The notes: generated from the letters alone by a model not told the origin. Positions 21,003 to 33,682 are shown, counted from the first letter of the stretch. The stretch: DNA of 64,000 bases from Carettochelys insculpta (GCF_033958435.1 NC_134138.1:271847798-271911797), one strand, 5' to 3'. Numbers and translations are program-made.

Positions 21003-21172
21003 GGGGGAGGGAGAGCTCAGTGGTTTGCTAGTGCTGTTCTCCTGGACTCTGAGTTCAATCCTTGAAGGGGCTATTTAGGGGTCTGGGGCCAAAAAAAAAA
21101 AAAAAAGACAGGATGCTTGGTCCTGCTAGAGGGCAGGGGATCCTGCAGTCCCTTCCAGATCTATGAGATGTG
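21003..21172 (+). mobile_element. tRNA-derived SINE, sense
   Basis: GGGGGAGGGAGAGCTCAGTG carries the A box; the B-box-like word is GAGTTCAATCC. A poly-A run follows, then a tail ending CAGATCTATGAGATGTG. The first of two SINEs in tandem. Confidence 0.8.
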
Positions 21173-21187
21173 TACCTCTACTTTACA

Positions 21188-21390
21188 GGGGGAGGGATAG
21201 CTCAGTGGTTTGAGCTTTGGCTTGCAAGACCCCCAGGTTCTCAGTTCAACCCTTGCAGAGGCTATTTAAGGATTGGGGTAAATAGAGATCAGGGATGGAG
21301 TTTGGTCCTGCCGAAAGGGGCAGGGGAGTGGGCTTGACAACCTCCTGAGGTCCCTTCCAGCACTAGGAGATGTGTATCTCCACTTATATA
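21188..21390 (+). mobile_element. tRNA-derived SINE, sense (tandem with the previous one)
   Basis: GGGGGAGGGATAGCTCAGTG, A box TAGCTCAGTGG, B-box-like CAGTTCAACCC, then TTGGTCCTGCCGAAAGG and a CR1-like tail to GAGATGTGTATC. It starts 16 bp after the previous copy, a common result of SINE insertion into a SINE tail. Confidence 0.85.
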
Positions 21391-21494
21391 ATGCTCTGCT
21401 GTCTGGTTACAGGCGTTTTCAAGAGTAGATGCTCATAAATGAGTGGGGATGTAATACTAAAACATACTGTAAAATTGAACTCCATAAGGTCAAT

Positions 21495-22860
21495 TGTCAG
21501 GTCAGTGAAGATTCACCCTAGGTAACCCATTCCAGCGCTTCACCACCCTGTTGGTGAAAGAGTATTTCCTAATATCCAACCTACACCTCTCCCACTGTAA
21601 CTTGAGACTATCACTCCCTCTTCTGCCATCCCTCGCTACTGAGAACAGCCTGTCTCCATCCCCTTTATAACCCTCCCTTCAGGAAGATGAAGGCTGCTTT
21701 CAAATCACCTTCATGCTTCTCTTTGGTAAACTAAATAAGCTCAAATCCCTTAGCCTCTCCTCACAGGTCGTGTGCTAATCTTTTTGGTTGCCCTCTGCTG
21801 GACTCTACCCAATGGCTATGTCTACACGTGCACGCTACATCGAAATAGCTTATTTCGATGTAGCAACATCGAAATAGGCTATTTCGATGAATAACGTCTA
21901 CACGTCCTCCAGGGCTGGCAACATCGACGTTCAACTTCAACGTTGGGCAGCACCACATTGAAATAGGTGCTGCGAGGGAACGTCTACACGCCACAGTAGC
22001 ACACATCAAAATAAGGGTGCCAGTAACAGCTGCAGACAGGGTCACAGGGCGGACTCAACAGCAAGCCGCTCCCTTAAAGGGCCCCTCCCAGACACAGTTG
22101 CACTAAACAACACAAGATCCACAGAGCCGACAACTGGTTGCGGACCCTGTGCATGCAGCATGGATCCCCAGCTGCGGCAGCAGCAGCCAGAAGCCCTGGG
22201 CTAAGGGCTGCTGCACACGATGACCATAGAGCCCCGCAGGGGCTGGAGAGAGCGCGTCTCTCAACCCCTCGGTTGATGGCCGCCATGGCGGACCCCGCAA
22301 TTTCGATGTTGCGGGACGCGGATCGTCTACACATGCCCTACTTCGACATTCAACTTCGAAGTAGGGCGCTATTCCCATCCCCTCATGGGGTTAGCGACTT
22401 CGACGTCTTGCCACCTAACGTCGATTTCAACTTCGAAATAGCGCCAAACACGTGTAGTCGTGACGGGTGCTATTTCAAAGTTGGCGCCGCTACTTCGAAG
22501 TAGCGTGCACGTGTAGACGCGGCCAATGTGTCCACATCGTCTCTATACTGGGGAGCCCAGAACTGGATTCAGTACTCCAATTGTGGCCTCACCAGTGCTG
22601 AATAAAAGGGAGTAATAACCTCTCTAGATTTACTGGAAATGATCCTCCTAATGCACCCCAATATGTTCTACAAGGGCACTCTGTTGACTCGTATCCAGCT
22701 TCTCATCCAGCATAATCCCCAGGTCCTTTTCTGCTGCACTGCTACTTATCCAGTCTGTTCCCAGCCTGTGACAATTCTTGGGATACTTACATCCCAAGCA
22801 CAAGACTCTGCACTTGACCTTGTGGCACCTCATCAGATTTCTTTTGTCCCAATTCTAATT
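21495..22860 (-). mobile_element. CR1 LINE fragment, antisense, split by a Harbinger derivative
   Basis: On + it reads as reversed CR1: GGTGAAAGAGTATTTCCTAA, ATCCAACCTACACCTC, then after the insertion GTGGCCTCACCAGTGCTGAA, CCCAAGCACAAGACTCTGCA and TGGCACCTCATCAGATTTC. The two parts, 21495-21813 and 22525-22860, align to neighbouring parts of the CR1 reverse-transcriptase C-terminus and tail. Confidence 0.8.
21814..22524. mobile_element. 711-bp Harbinger deletion derivative, copy A
   Basis: Flanked by AAT (21811-21813 and 22525-22527). Ends GGCTATGTCTACACGTGCAC and, reversed, GGCCGCGTCTACACGTGCAC. The left 320 bp match the right end of the full-length element (8146-8478, reversed), including CACAGGGCGGACT. 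The right part matches its left end (3840-4130, reversed). The two genes are deleted. Inserted in an antisense CR1. Confidence 0.9.
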
Positions 22861-24704
22861 AAGTGGGATATAATTATTCAAATGGAATATATAAATGTAC
22901 ATATATGTAAGTCATGGGGCTCAGGTAGCAGCACCTATAGTTCACCAATACTTTTCATTCCGAGTTGCTTATCACTTCGTTGAATTTGGGAAAGCTCTCA
23001 AATGGCAATGGGCACATCCCTGTCACTAAGATGACGCCCCTAACAAATTTTATGTTCTGGCTCCAAAGCACAGAGGTGCTAGAGTCTTTCAGTAGAACAG
23101 GTATAAGAACAGAATGGGGTAAATAATCTATTTCATTTGGAAATAGCTAGACTGTTTAGCTGTAACTTTCCAAAATATGCAGCCTGAGGCAGATAACAAG
23201 CACAGAAAATTTCAGTCTCTATGAAGACTCACTCTTAAATAACTGAAAATAGGGATTTATAAGAGAAAGTGTTGAGCAGCTTTAACTAGAGGTGGTGTTG
23301 CCAGCTCTGCCTGTAATACAGAATAGCTGCTTTAGCACTGTTTGCTTTTTTCTCCTTTTTTATTTCTTTAAATCCTTGTCACCTTTTCAGGGTAACTATG
23401 CCTATGTTCCCCCATGAGGGCGTCCACTTAAGGTTCCAGCTGCCAGACATCCCCTCTCTTGGGTGTAGACCTACATCTGTCTCCCTCCTGAACAGTCTGC
23501 AAAGCTCTATGCCTTCCACTGTGATATCACAGTAAGCCACTCTGCTGAAAAGTCTGTGGCTGAATTTTGGTTTTTTTCCTGAGGGCTATGAACAGTCTAT
23601 AGACAGCAGCTACAAATGACCCACAACTTTTTCTAAGCAAGCACCTTTATTTATAAGGTAAAAGTATTACAGAGGAAACGTGTACAAACTCCTGTACACA
23701 AGCAAAAGTTTGGCCAAAGATCACTCTTCTGTCTAATGGGGCTCTAGTAGGCTAAAGACTTCCCAATCTTTTTCCAAAGGTTGGGGCTATTGCACAGGTG
23801 TTTGTTTGTTTGTTTGATCAAAACAGAGGCCCTGAGTCAGTTTAAATGTGGCCTTGTAAAGACAAAGGCCCTTTCTTTAATTTTCTTGTCTTTGGAAACC
23901 CAGTTGGAACCACCCCGGTAGGTATATATGAACCTCCTGAGTAGGTAGTACTTCTCTGGAGGTATTTACAATATAAATTACTTGCTTTAATAACCCCCAT
24001 CTCACCCACTGCATTGGTTTAAACAGCAGATTTGCTAACCCTTGTACCAGAGTAAAACATTATCACACATACAGTTCCTGGCTATAGTGACATATACAGT
24101 TAATACAAAATGTTCTGCAAACATATTGCTTGAGGCTACAATAGTGGTCTCAGTTTTACTTTGGACATCTTTGAGGAAAGGCTGAGAACTAAATGGTAAT
24201 GCAGACTGAGTTACTCTTTCCTTTCTAAAGATATTTCCTCCAGAAAATGATAGAGGGGCACTGGAAGGGAAATATAACGGAACCCTCTACTGCCTCTCTC
24301 TGTGTTATATCTTTTCTGATGACAGGGGACCTGTGTTTCCAGAGGAAACCTGAGTAAATAAGACAGTTTTTTTCATTTCAAGGGTATAATAAAAAATGAT
24401 GAAGCTCAAACAAAAACTGATTTTTGTTTCTTGCAGAAACACAATGGAAAGAAATAATTTCAGACTGCACAAAGCTGTTTTGTTCAACCTAACAAAATTG
24501 CATTTTCTTTCATTTCAGGCTGGGTTTTCTGCATATTTTTTATGTTTTTTTTTAAGTAACCTACGTATTTAATTGAAATTTAGTTTCTTTTTGGAATGTC
24601 AAAATATCTAATTTGGAAAATGTTGACATGAAATGTTTTGACACACAGAATATATTGTGTGTATATGTGTAAGTGTAACATCTCTTCCTGTCCCTTCAGG
24701 AGGC
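22861..24704. other. Unclassified, possible LTR remnant in part
   Basis: Bases 23400-24080 have the texture of an old LTR (GAGGGCGTCCACTTAAGG, a TTTATTTATAAGG stretch, alternating GC- and AT-rich parts), but no direct repeats or domains are seen. The rest shows nothing recognisable. Confidence 0.3.
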
Positions 24705-25190
24705 TGGTTGAAGCTTTGAAGCATCAGCTTTTAAGAACATAAAGCATAACCAGAGCTGACCTCCAAGGCTGTTGAGTCTTGCCCCGCACTACCATAAACA
24801 ACCCACAAGTCCTTTAATAAATGTGTCCGTCTCTCTCTAAAATTGTTTGCTCCTCACAGGTACTGGGGGAGGCTGTTGCAGAACCTCACTCCCACCAAAT
24901 TTCTTTATTCTTCTTCTTTGGGGTAGAGTAACAGGGTTGATGGGAGAGCAATCTGCAGTTAACTATGCAGGTCTTCACTAGACCCACTAAATCAACTGCT
25001 GGTGGATCAATCTCCCAGCATTGAACTGGGCTGTAGTGTAGATGCACCTACAAATTGAAAATAACTCTTCCGCTTTCCCCTCTTATGTGTTCATCTAGAG
25101 CAATCATATCCCATCTCAGCCTTCTTTTTGCTAAGCTAAACAAGCCAAACACTTCAAGGCTCTTCTCTCCAGTTTTTACTAGTGGATAAT
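24705..25190 (-). mobile_element. CR1 LINE fragment, antisense, with a small insert
   Basis: Reversed CR1 words such as GAGGCTGTTGCAGAACCTCA and, later, GCAATCATATCCCATCTCAG and AAGCTAAACAAGCCAAAC. They are interrupted at about 24912-25052 by sequence unlike CR1 that ends TGTAGTGTAGATGCACC, probably a MITE remnant. Confidence 0.6.
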
Positions 25191-26086
25191 CTCACCCAAA
25201 AATTCGTTCAGAAGTTTTAACAAAAATGTTTTTCCTTTTGGCTTTTTTTTTTTGAAAGATTGACTAAATCACTTGAACTAACATTCTCTGTATTCTGAAC
25301 CTTGAAATCTCAGTATGTTCTCAATACATTACCCAACAGTGTGGTGCAATGTGAAATAAATTTTACTTTAATCAGCCAGTACGATTTTATGGCTACCAGA
25401 ATACACCTGGGTTTTAACAGCCACAAATAAAAATTTTAGGTGATCTAATTAAAGATGTTACTCTGAAGCTAAGCAAGTGCACAAACCTCTCTTAAGTCTT
25501 AAAATATGCACATGCAAGCTTCATTCTTTTTCTCTTGTTGAACACAAATAAATAATTAGCTTTTGTACCTGAAGCAGTTATTTGGGCAGGGATGGGCAAT
25601 AATTTTTGATGATGCCCATTGCAAGAATTTGGTAAATGCTCTGGAGCTATTAATGGAGGAGGCTCTATTCCCCGCACAAACTTCTTTGTCCCTTCTGTGC
25701 TTCAGGGACACACACACATTCACCAAATTTCTAGGGCTCAAGGTGGGGTGCTAGATGCAGGCTCTGTCCAGGAGGTGCCACCATAGTAAGTGGCTCCCAG
25801 CCAGCTGCCCAGTGGGACCCTCAGGTAAGCAGGGAGCCATGGGACATTGGCAGCCCAAATTTTCACTGCAGGTCAGATCTAGGGTTTGGCAAGCCAGAAC
25901 TAGAGTGTGGGCTGTATTTTGCCCAACCCTATGTTAGGGACTAGATTTAGCATAAAGGTAATTTTTAAGTCACTCTGCCATATATGCCTAACTCCATTTC
26001 TCCTCATCCAATGCCTGATGTAGTATTCATAGTTAAATTCATCTTTTTCACAAAGTTTATTCAACCTACTGAAGAAAGCTGAAGAG
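25191..26086. other. No recognisable feature
   Basis: Spacer with several pyrimidine runs; no repeats or coding signal recognised. Confidence 0.45.
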
Positions 26087-26089
26087 TTA

Positions 26090-26800
26090 GGCTACGTCTA
26101 CATGTGCAGCCAACATCGAAATAGCTTATTTCGATGTTGCGACATCGAAATAATCTATTTCGATGAATAACGTCTACACGTCCTTCAGGGCCGGCAACGT
26201 CGATGTTCAACTTCGACGTTGCTCAGCCCAACATCGAAATAGGCGCAGCGAGGGAACGTCTACACGTCAAAGTAGCAGACATCGAAATAGGGGTGCCAGG
26301 CACAGCTGCAGACAGGGTCACAGGGCGGACTCAACAGCCAGCCGCTCCCTTAAAGGGCCCCTCCCAGACACAGTTGCACTAAACAACACAAGATACACAG
26401 AGCTGACAACTGGTTGCAGACCCTGTGCCTGCAGCATAGATCCCCAGCTGCCGCAGAAGCAGCCAGAAGTCCTGGGCTAAGGGCTGCTGCCCACGGTGAC
26501 CATAGAGCCCCGCAGGGGCTGGAGAGAGAGCATCTCTCAACCCCCCAGCTGATGGCCGCCATGGAGGACCCAGCAATTTCGACGTTGCGGGACGCGGATC
26601 GTCTACACGGTCCCTACTTCGACGTTGAACGTCGAAGTAGGGCGCTATTCCTATCTCCTCATGAGGTTAGCGACTTCGACGTCTCGCCGCCTAACGTCGA
26701 AGTTAACTTCGAAATAGCGCCCGATGCGTGTAGACGCGACGGGCGCTATTTCGAAGTTGGTGCTGCTACTTCGAAGTAGCGTGCACGTGTAGACGCAGCT
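26090..26800. mobile_element. 711-bp Harbinger deletion derivative, copy B
   Basis: Flanked by TTA (26087-26089 and 26801-26803), the preferred PIF/Harbinger target. Left end GGCTACGTCTACATGTG; the reversed right end is AGCTGCGTCTACACGTGC. Same length, orientation and deletion as copy A at 21814, and closely similar throughout. It is therefore a fixed non-autonomous subfamily and not two independent deletions. Confidence 0.92.
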
Positions 26801-26803
26801 TTA

Positions 26804-28152
26804 GTCATGTTAAATAAATTAAACTTGATGGCCAGTTGTTCTGAACAGCTTGCACTTGGGAATGGATTTGTCTACCTGATTTATGCCCAGTTTCTGGAAT
26901 TACACATGCCTGTGCACATCTTTTCCTTTGGAAAAGCCAACTCACAAACCCATTAAATGGGAATCCTTCCTTAAGTTTCAGCTGGCTTTGGAGTGGACCC
27001 TACATCTGGGTCCAAAGTGATTTGGCTCTGCACTGTTCGTTCCTTGCAAGAACATGAAGTGCATGTGAACGCGGCTGTTTGTTTTCAACAAGCGAAAGGA
27101 GAGCTAGGCTTTCCTACTGTTCTTCATTTTCCTGTTCACTACAGTGTGTGGATCACTTGTTAAGATCATCTGGATATGTCCACTTACCAATTTCCCTGAC
27201 ATTCCAGGGGCCTTGGGCATTGGTGTCACCTGGTTCTCTCCTGGTTTCCCCCTGTTGTGCACACCTTAGTCTCTCAAGGCTGAAAAGCTTTGGCCTAGCT
27301 AAAGAATTTGGGTTTAATAATGGAGCATCTGAATGGAATTTAGTGTCCTGTGAGATACAGAAAGCCAGACTGAATGATCTGCTAATCCATTCTGACCTTA
27401 AACTCTGCAAAGCTAGTATCCTTGTTGGATACCTCATCATCAGAAAGTTCACAGACCTGGGGACCAAACCACCCCTGATTTGGATCATGGCTTCCTAGGG
27501 TGTAAATCAGAACCAAACATAAATAAAAGCAGATTCAGAATGTCTCCTTGGGTGAAGCTGCTTCAGAGGAAATTAATTTTCAGACCTGGTGCTGACAGTA
27601 AGCCCATGAACCCTTTGCCATAAGTTAATCAGAATTTTGACTGCAACATGCAAGCTCGCTGATATTGAAGTAGGCAGCAATTGACCTTGGCACCAGCAAT
27701 TCAAAGGGGCTCTGGCCACTGTGGGAGTAGCAGCAGCTGGAGCCCCAGTACCTTGAAATCAATGCATGAGCACCACACCACATGCTCCAGGAAGCATTAA
27801 GGATGAGGGAGGCTGAGCTCCCAGCACCAAGGGCTGCCTGGGGCTGGTGTGGTGCATTGTGGGAGCACTGAGAGCTCACTGCTCTCAGCTCTGCCACTTC
27901 CTCTTTCTAAGAGAACAGAGCCACTTCCCCCGACCGTGCCCAGGGCCCACAGAGGCTGTCGGCCCCAGGTAACATGCTAATGCACTTCCCATTAGCTGTC
28001 ATGGTGGGAGCCATCATGTGGGGTCCATCCCTACACAGCACTGATGCTATCACAATGCACTTTTCACTTGCTGAGTCTGCTGTATGCTAAAGGCACCTGG
28101 CATTTTGGGAGGTGAAGTTGTTGTAGCATGTTACACAATGCATGAACACCCA
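26804..28152. other. Mostly unrecognised; short CR1-tail-like piece inside
   Basis: Near 27345-27405 the + strand reads like a degenerate CR1/SINE tail (CTGAATGATCTGCTAATCCA, then TTCTGACCTTAAACTCTG). Bases 27690-27960 are GC-rich with repeated words (GGAGTAGCAGCAGCTGGAGC) similar in style to 31690-31770. No gene recognised. Confidence 0.4.
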
Positions 28153-28436
28153 GGCTATGTTTATACTGCAGAGCTATTTTGGGATACCAAGGTATCCCAA
28201 AATAGTAACTCTGCACCTAGGAAACAACTCTGTGTTTCAAAATAAGTTTTGAAATACCAGGAACGCTGTTTCAGCCTCCCTCTACCCCTCATTGCGAGAA
28301 GGGTAAGGGATGTCTCAAAATAGCAGTGTATTTCGAAATGTGGCACTGTGCAGACAGCACCAAACCCTGAAATAGCCTATTTCGAAATTAACTCAAAATA
28401 GGATATGCAATTTTCAAGCACAGTGTAGACATAGCC
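28153..28436. mobile_element. MITE with TTTCAAAATA interior
   Basis: Left end GGCTATGTTTATACTGCAG; reversed right end GGCTATGTCTACACTGTGC. Flanks CCA/TCA differ by one base. The interior shows CCCAAAATAG, TTTCAAAATAAG and ATTTCGAAAT in both orientations. 284 bp, same general family as the outer element at 55377. Confidence 0.72.
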
Positions 28437-29712
28437 TCAGACTGTGCACATTCATGCAGACTTCATTGTTTCTTGTTTTATGTGCCTTTATCTCCAGTAA
28501 AACCATTCATGCAGTTTAAGTGGTTGGTCTTCAGGCACAGAAAACCAGATCATAAATGATCCTTTGAAAGTGTGAAAGTGGAAACCAGTGTTGCAATTTA
28601 ATTTTTAATCTTCACATTGTTTTCCTCCATTTGGAGTGGAGAATTAATTTTTATTTACTCACCTTGGGTCGTATTTCTGATTTCCCCATCACTTTGAAGC
28701 TTTTAACTGTACAGCAGCCAGTAAAACATTTTGGTTTAAGTTTCTAACATTCTATTATCTTTATAATGAGTTGGAAAGAAGCTGTGCACTGTGAATGAAT
28801 TACATCAGAGAATATACTACACTGCAGTTTCTGCTTTATAATTCTGCTTTAAACACATTACAGTGCTTTCTGGGTAACAGAATACCACTTATGTTTCAGC
28901 AGAAAACAATAATGCCCCTGGGATATTTAATTGGTTTCTCTATCAAAGTCTTTGTTCCCAAGCCATATATATTTACAAACCACCGTCTGCTTTTCATACC
29001 TACAGTCTTTATAAATAAAGGCATATTTTTCATATCTTTCATTACATTCAAACAATAAAACAATATTAATAATGGGCTTATTAATCAAGAGAAACCGCAA
29101 GGGCTCTAGATATGAGGATCATTTGTGATTCAGAAAAGCAGATGCAAGCTCTTTATTATTGCTGGGTGAAATTTTTCAGACCAAAGATTTATTTACTGAA
29201 AAATTTCATTTCAGTTGCTCTGAAATTATTTGTAAATTTGACCTGATTTTGCCCTATTTTTTGGTTAATTTTTTGTGTTTTCAGGCTACAACCACAAAAC
29301 GACTGGAGAGAGAAAGAGGAGGTGAAGGCCACTTGATGAAATGTAACACAATTATTAGGACACATAACCCAGGAAAAGGGAAAAACTGGGTTCAAATTCC
29401 TGCTGTAAAGGAGGTATTCACATAAGGCTGGTGACAGACTTTGCTGGGTTCTGGGCAATGGGGGCAGGACCATGAATAGAAGGAGCAGGGCTAGGCACAC
29501 GCAGGCCTCAGCACCATTGAGATGCAGGGTTCCACCCATTGCTGTCGCTATGGTAATAGTAGTGGTGACCCAGAGCTCCCCGCACTTTTGAATCCCCTGG
29601 CCTTGGGGCACCTGCGCCCTTTGCCCCCCCCATGTTGGAAGCCTTGGATTCAAACATGGGTTCTAAATCATTTCAGGAATAAGGTAATTGTGAAGTCTGT
29701 GGTTTACTTCAA
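28437..29712. other. No recognisable feature
   Basis: Mostly AT-rich single-copy-looking DNA. Bases 29440-29660 are GC-rich with low-complexity frames; no domain or element end was seen. Confidence 0.45.
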
Positions 29713-29887
29713 AGCACCCCAGTCTACACAGACAGCTTGTATTTTGAAAGGAGCACTTTTGAAGCACGACCGGCTGTCATTATGCTAATGAGATGCTGAA
29801 TATGCATATCAGCACTTCATTAACCTGCTCTGATCTGTGTCATTTAAATGCCCCTTCAAAAAGGGAGGGGTAGTGTAGACACAGCCT
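29713..29887. mobile_element. Degenerate MITE with ATGCTAATGAGA
   Basis: ACCCCAGTCTACACAGACAGC at the left and GTGTAGACACAGCC at the right are inverted. The interior has TTTTGAAAGGAGCAC, TTATGCTAATGAGATGC and TATGCATATCAGC. Much diverged. Confidence 0.55.
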
Positions 29888-29977
29888 TTTTGTATGCAAC
29901 TGTGTTATCCTAAAATAAGATATTTCAAAATAGACATTATGAAATATCTTATTTTGAAATAACTGTAGACGTATCCT
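29888..29977. mobile_element. Short hairpin remnant of a TTTCAAAATA MITE
   Basis: A 90-bp piece dominated by one hairpin: AATAAGATATTTCAAAATA faces ATGAAATATCTTATTTTGAA, and it ends in CTGTAGACGTATCC. It adjoins the previous MITE. Confidence 0.6.
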
Positions 29978-30305
29978 AACAATCCATATACACACACATA
30001 AGCCTGTGTGTGTGCCTGTGTTCCTTTCAATATATTGCCTTACTTTTTATCAAACAGGCTCCCATATATACTTAGAATGATTTATTATTAACATAAAACC
30101 ATCCACTTATTGTACTATAATGTACCGTGTTTTCTTAACATGATCTGTATTTTCATGTGGTCCAAAATTCAAGTGAAAATGGATAAAAATGGAAAATGAT
30201 TGGCCTTGATTTATGTTCAAGTCTCTGCTCTAAGAACAACTTAATGACTTATAAAATGTTGAATGGTTTCAGCCGGAGTGATTAAGAGGGACTAGAAACA
30301 GAATA

Positions 30306-30627
30306 CAAGGTGAATGTCTCTTGTCCAGTACCCTCGGGACCTGACCGGTGCCAAACAAAAGAATTTCCTGGATGAGTTTGGTGGAATTTGATGGTCAGTA
30401 TTGTCTAGCACATTACCAACACTTCCGGTGCTTACTGGCCTCATAGAAGACATCTAGGGTTAAATTACAGCTAAATAACAGCACAGAACACTGAAAGCCA
30501 GGACTGGTGGCTGCCAACAAACTTTATGGGACCACAGGAAACTTAGCCACACCCATAATAAGAGGTCATCTGGCTAACTAAAATCATGCCAGATTATGGA
30601 TCTTGCTGGACAAGAGAGTTACAGATC
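30306..30627. mobile_element. Tigger/pogo-like MITE, copy 2
   Basis: After TA (30304-30305) comes CAAGGTGAATGTCTCTTGTC and CCTCGGGACCTGACCGGTGC. The far end reads GCTGGACAAGAGAGTTACAG. The interior matches the copies at 8922 and 46036 (e.g. ATTACAGCTAAATAACAGCA). The right TA is not clear. Confidence 0.72.
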
Positions 30628-31961
30628 AGTTTTCAGAGTTGGATCAACCTACTGCTTAATCCTTCCAGCTTCCATTTTAGTGAGCTCCTATATTTGCATA
30701 ACTGGGAGTAGAAAATTAACAGATACCTCTGGCTACTTGGCTAGAGAAAACCCATTCTGCTGCAGTTTAGAATATTGAAACAGTCGATGTTACGACTACA
30801 AAGAGATGCAACAGGTACAAGAAGCAGTGGTGGGAATGGGTCTTGCTGTGCAAACTCAATGTATTTGGATGCAGAGTGAACTGATTATCTATTTTAATAG
30901 AAAAATTATGCTCTATTACAAAGTTAAGGGTAAAAGTAAGAATGTAGACTTTATTTTTTTTTCCAGTAAGTTTTGCAAAGGGGGGAAATGAAATGGGCTC
31001 ACCTGACATTAAAGAATTGATTGTTCTATGTGGGAAAAGGTTTTAAATAGAAAGATCCATTCTTTCTGAAAAGTTCACCCATCTGTTTTTCCGCACATTC
31101 TCAGCCTGCAATCAAGCAAATTAGAGAGTTGGATGTTGTTACTATAGTAATAAATGTTACAGTGAATAAAAGAAAATTGGGTAGCCTCAGATACATATCA
31201 CCCATGGAAAATGAAACACAATTTTGCATAATTTTGACCACTTAGGTCTTTTGTCATGTTGGGTTCTAAGAAACAAACCACCCATTGTTAATGCAGGTGT
31301 TTTTTCTGATTCGTTTTTCATTTCTGGAAATAAATAGGCATTTGAGCGAAAGCTAAAATTATACCCCAAGTTAGTGCTTTAAACTAAGAGATCGAGGAAC
31401 AATGCCTCCCTGCATTTAACTGGTACAGTGAGAAGTTTTGGTGTTTGGATTTTAGAGGATTCTGGCCCAAATTACATCACTGTAAGTCAGTAATAACCAT
31501 CGGGGCTGACAGCAACTGTGGGCCCAGCGGCAATGTGTGTGGGGTCCTGGATCCATGCTCTGGCAAGTGGCATGGCCATGGGTTGGAGGGGCCTGGCCAT
31601 GGAGAGTCAGCTTTGAGCACCATCTGGAGCACAGCCCAGGGCCCCCCCTACCATCAGAAGCTGTGCAGAGCAGCAGTGTTATGCTCCTGTGTCATTTAAA
31701 AGGGGTTCGGAGCTCCCAGGCGCTGGTGTCATTGTAGTAGCAGCAGCTAGGACCTCCGGCCTCCATTGAAATGCCAGACCCCTGTGCTTTTGCCTCTGTC
31801 AGCGGGCCAGGGGGCAGCCAGCGAAGCCAACAAGGCTAGACTGGCACTAGGCAACATTTTTAGTTCTTGTACTGCAGAAAATGAAACTGCAAATTGATTC
31901 ATGCTTTGGAAAACACATGTCCTAGTTTCGACTTCCGTTACCCACACCCAAAATACACATA
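30628..31961. other. Mostly unrecognised
   Basis: AT-rich to 31450. Then a 400-bp GC-rich block (31450-31850) with CAGCAGCTAGGACCTCC-like words that recall 27690-27800. It may be an old repeat, but no family was recognised and the frames carry no domain. Confidence 0.4.
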
Positions 31962-32395
31962 GGCTATGTCACATTAAAGGCTTTTCCCAGCAAAACTGGG
32001 CTTTTGTAGGGAAAAACCACAGAGCTCCTACATGCAAAATGAGCTTTGTCAGCTGTTTCTTGACAAAACCTGGCACATCCACTGGCAGCATTATACCTCT
32101 CTCCTTCCAGGTATAACGCCTCTCTCAACAGTGTTCTGTCGAGAAAACAGTCATGTAGCTGCTCTGGGGCCTCTTGTGTCAACAGAAAGGGCTTCCAGAA
32201 GCCCTGTTGGAAGAGCTTCTGGTCAGCCATTCTGTCGAGAGAATGCCAGGTAGTCTGGCTGCTCTTTGTCAACAAAGCAGCTTGCTCTTTCGATCCACTT
32301 TTATGTGTGGATACAATCTGTTGATAAAAGTTTTTCCAGGAAATCCCTTCCAAAAGTCACTTCTGTCGACAGATGGTTCTCATACAGATGTAGCT
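31962..32395. mobile_element. MITE with TGTCGACAGA motifs, copy 1
   Basis: 434 bp flanked by ATA (31959-31961 and 32396-32398). Left end GGCTATGTC; the right end TAGCT is its degenerate partner. The interior repeats TCTGTCGAGA, TCTGTCGACAGA and TTGTCAACA(A/G) in both orientations and folds back. Related to 62668 and 62934. Confidence 0.72.
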
Positions 32396-32398
32396 ATA

Positions 32399-33441
32399 GA
32401 GTATATGTAAGATATAAAGGGTTGCATCAAAAGCCCTTTAAAGCCAGTGGGCCCTGCTCATTATAGTCTTTGGACAATGCAAAAAGGTAATTTGGATAAA
32501 GCGGTACGGTAGTTTACAGATAATTAACTGCAGAAGCAGGGTGCATGCATGCCCCATAGACTAAGGCCTCATAGTTCTAGGCTGAGCTCACAATCTGAGA
32601 AGAAGAATAGGAGAGGGAGGCCACAATGGGAGGGCCAGGTGACCCTGAGATGGTTATGACAATTGTATTAATAATCATCATATTAATTGATGACACAACT
32701 TCCAATTACAGTTATGCTCTTTCATTCTTATTCATCCATTTTGCCCGAAACCTGCATATCTATGTGCCCTTTAGCAAGTATCAGAAAAAAAATGGATGGC
32801 CTGGTGCACCTGACACCTAGAAAGTGTAAACTGAACTTGTTTGATACCTGACATTTATTGTTTGAAATGGACTTTGCTAAGTCAAACCTGAATACATTTC
32901 TTAGGACTTGGTGCCTTTGTTTTCAGTGCTCTGTGGCTTTTCCCTTCACTGACTTCTGACTGTGCCATCTGCTGTGCTCCTTCATGCTATGAGAGGGCCT
33001 GTCTTTGTGCAGTCATATGTCCTATGCACCTTCCATCACTGTCGTCCTTTGTCCCCTTTTGGACTCTCCTGAGAGTTGGTTACTCCCTGTATGATGTAAA
33101 TGCAAGGCTTTTCTAAATACAATCTGATCAAAAGACACAATACAAATACAGCTTCCTTGTACAGGATTAAAATGAGTATATGATGACAGAGTGATTAGAT
33201 ACATGCAAATACACAAAACCAATAGCACACCAAGCTGCCAGTGACATTACCCAGGTGTCCTCATCAACTTCAGTTCCCTCAGAAGTACTAGCCTTAGTTG
33301 CCTTTCTCTGTTGTTACTCCCAGTGCCACTGTATTAAGAATGAGTTAAGATTCTAGTACTTTACATTTTTGTTTGTCATCAGCATGAGAATTCAGTCACA
33401 GGATACATTTTCTTTCACATTTTGTGACAAGAAAACTGCTC
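32399..33441. other. No recognisable feature
   Basis: AT-rich; no element ends or coding signal recognised. Confidence 0.45.
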
Positions 33442-33444
33442 TAA

Positions 33445-33679
33445 GGGTATGTCCACAGCGCAGATAAAAAAAAATCTGGGCCACATGATTTGGGTGCATG
33501 GGTGCGCTTAATCACACTGTCAACATTCAGGTTTGGTCTGGAGCCCAGGCTCTAGGACCTTGTGAGAATTTCCTGAACATCTACACTGCAGTTAAAGAAC
33601 CCCACAGTCTGAGCCCCACACGTCCAAGTCAGCAGGAATCAGCCAGCGGTATGTGTTTATTCACAGGGTAGACATATGC
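33445..33679. mobile_element. GGGTATGTC-type MITE
   Basis: 235 bp flanked by TAA (33442-33444 and 33680-33682). Left end GGGTATGTCCACAGCGCAG; the reversed right end is GCATATGTCTACCC. Internal GGTCTGGAGCCCAGGCTCTA and CATCTACACTGCAGTTAAAG belong to a fold-back family with a GTCTACACTGCAATTAA-type arm. Confidence 0.65.
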
Positions 33680-33682
33680 TAA

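Noticed and set aside
27079..27498. 139-codon + frame as a host exon
   Set aside because: No flanking splice logic or known domain, and part of it (27345-27405) resembles a CR1/SINE tail.
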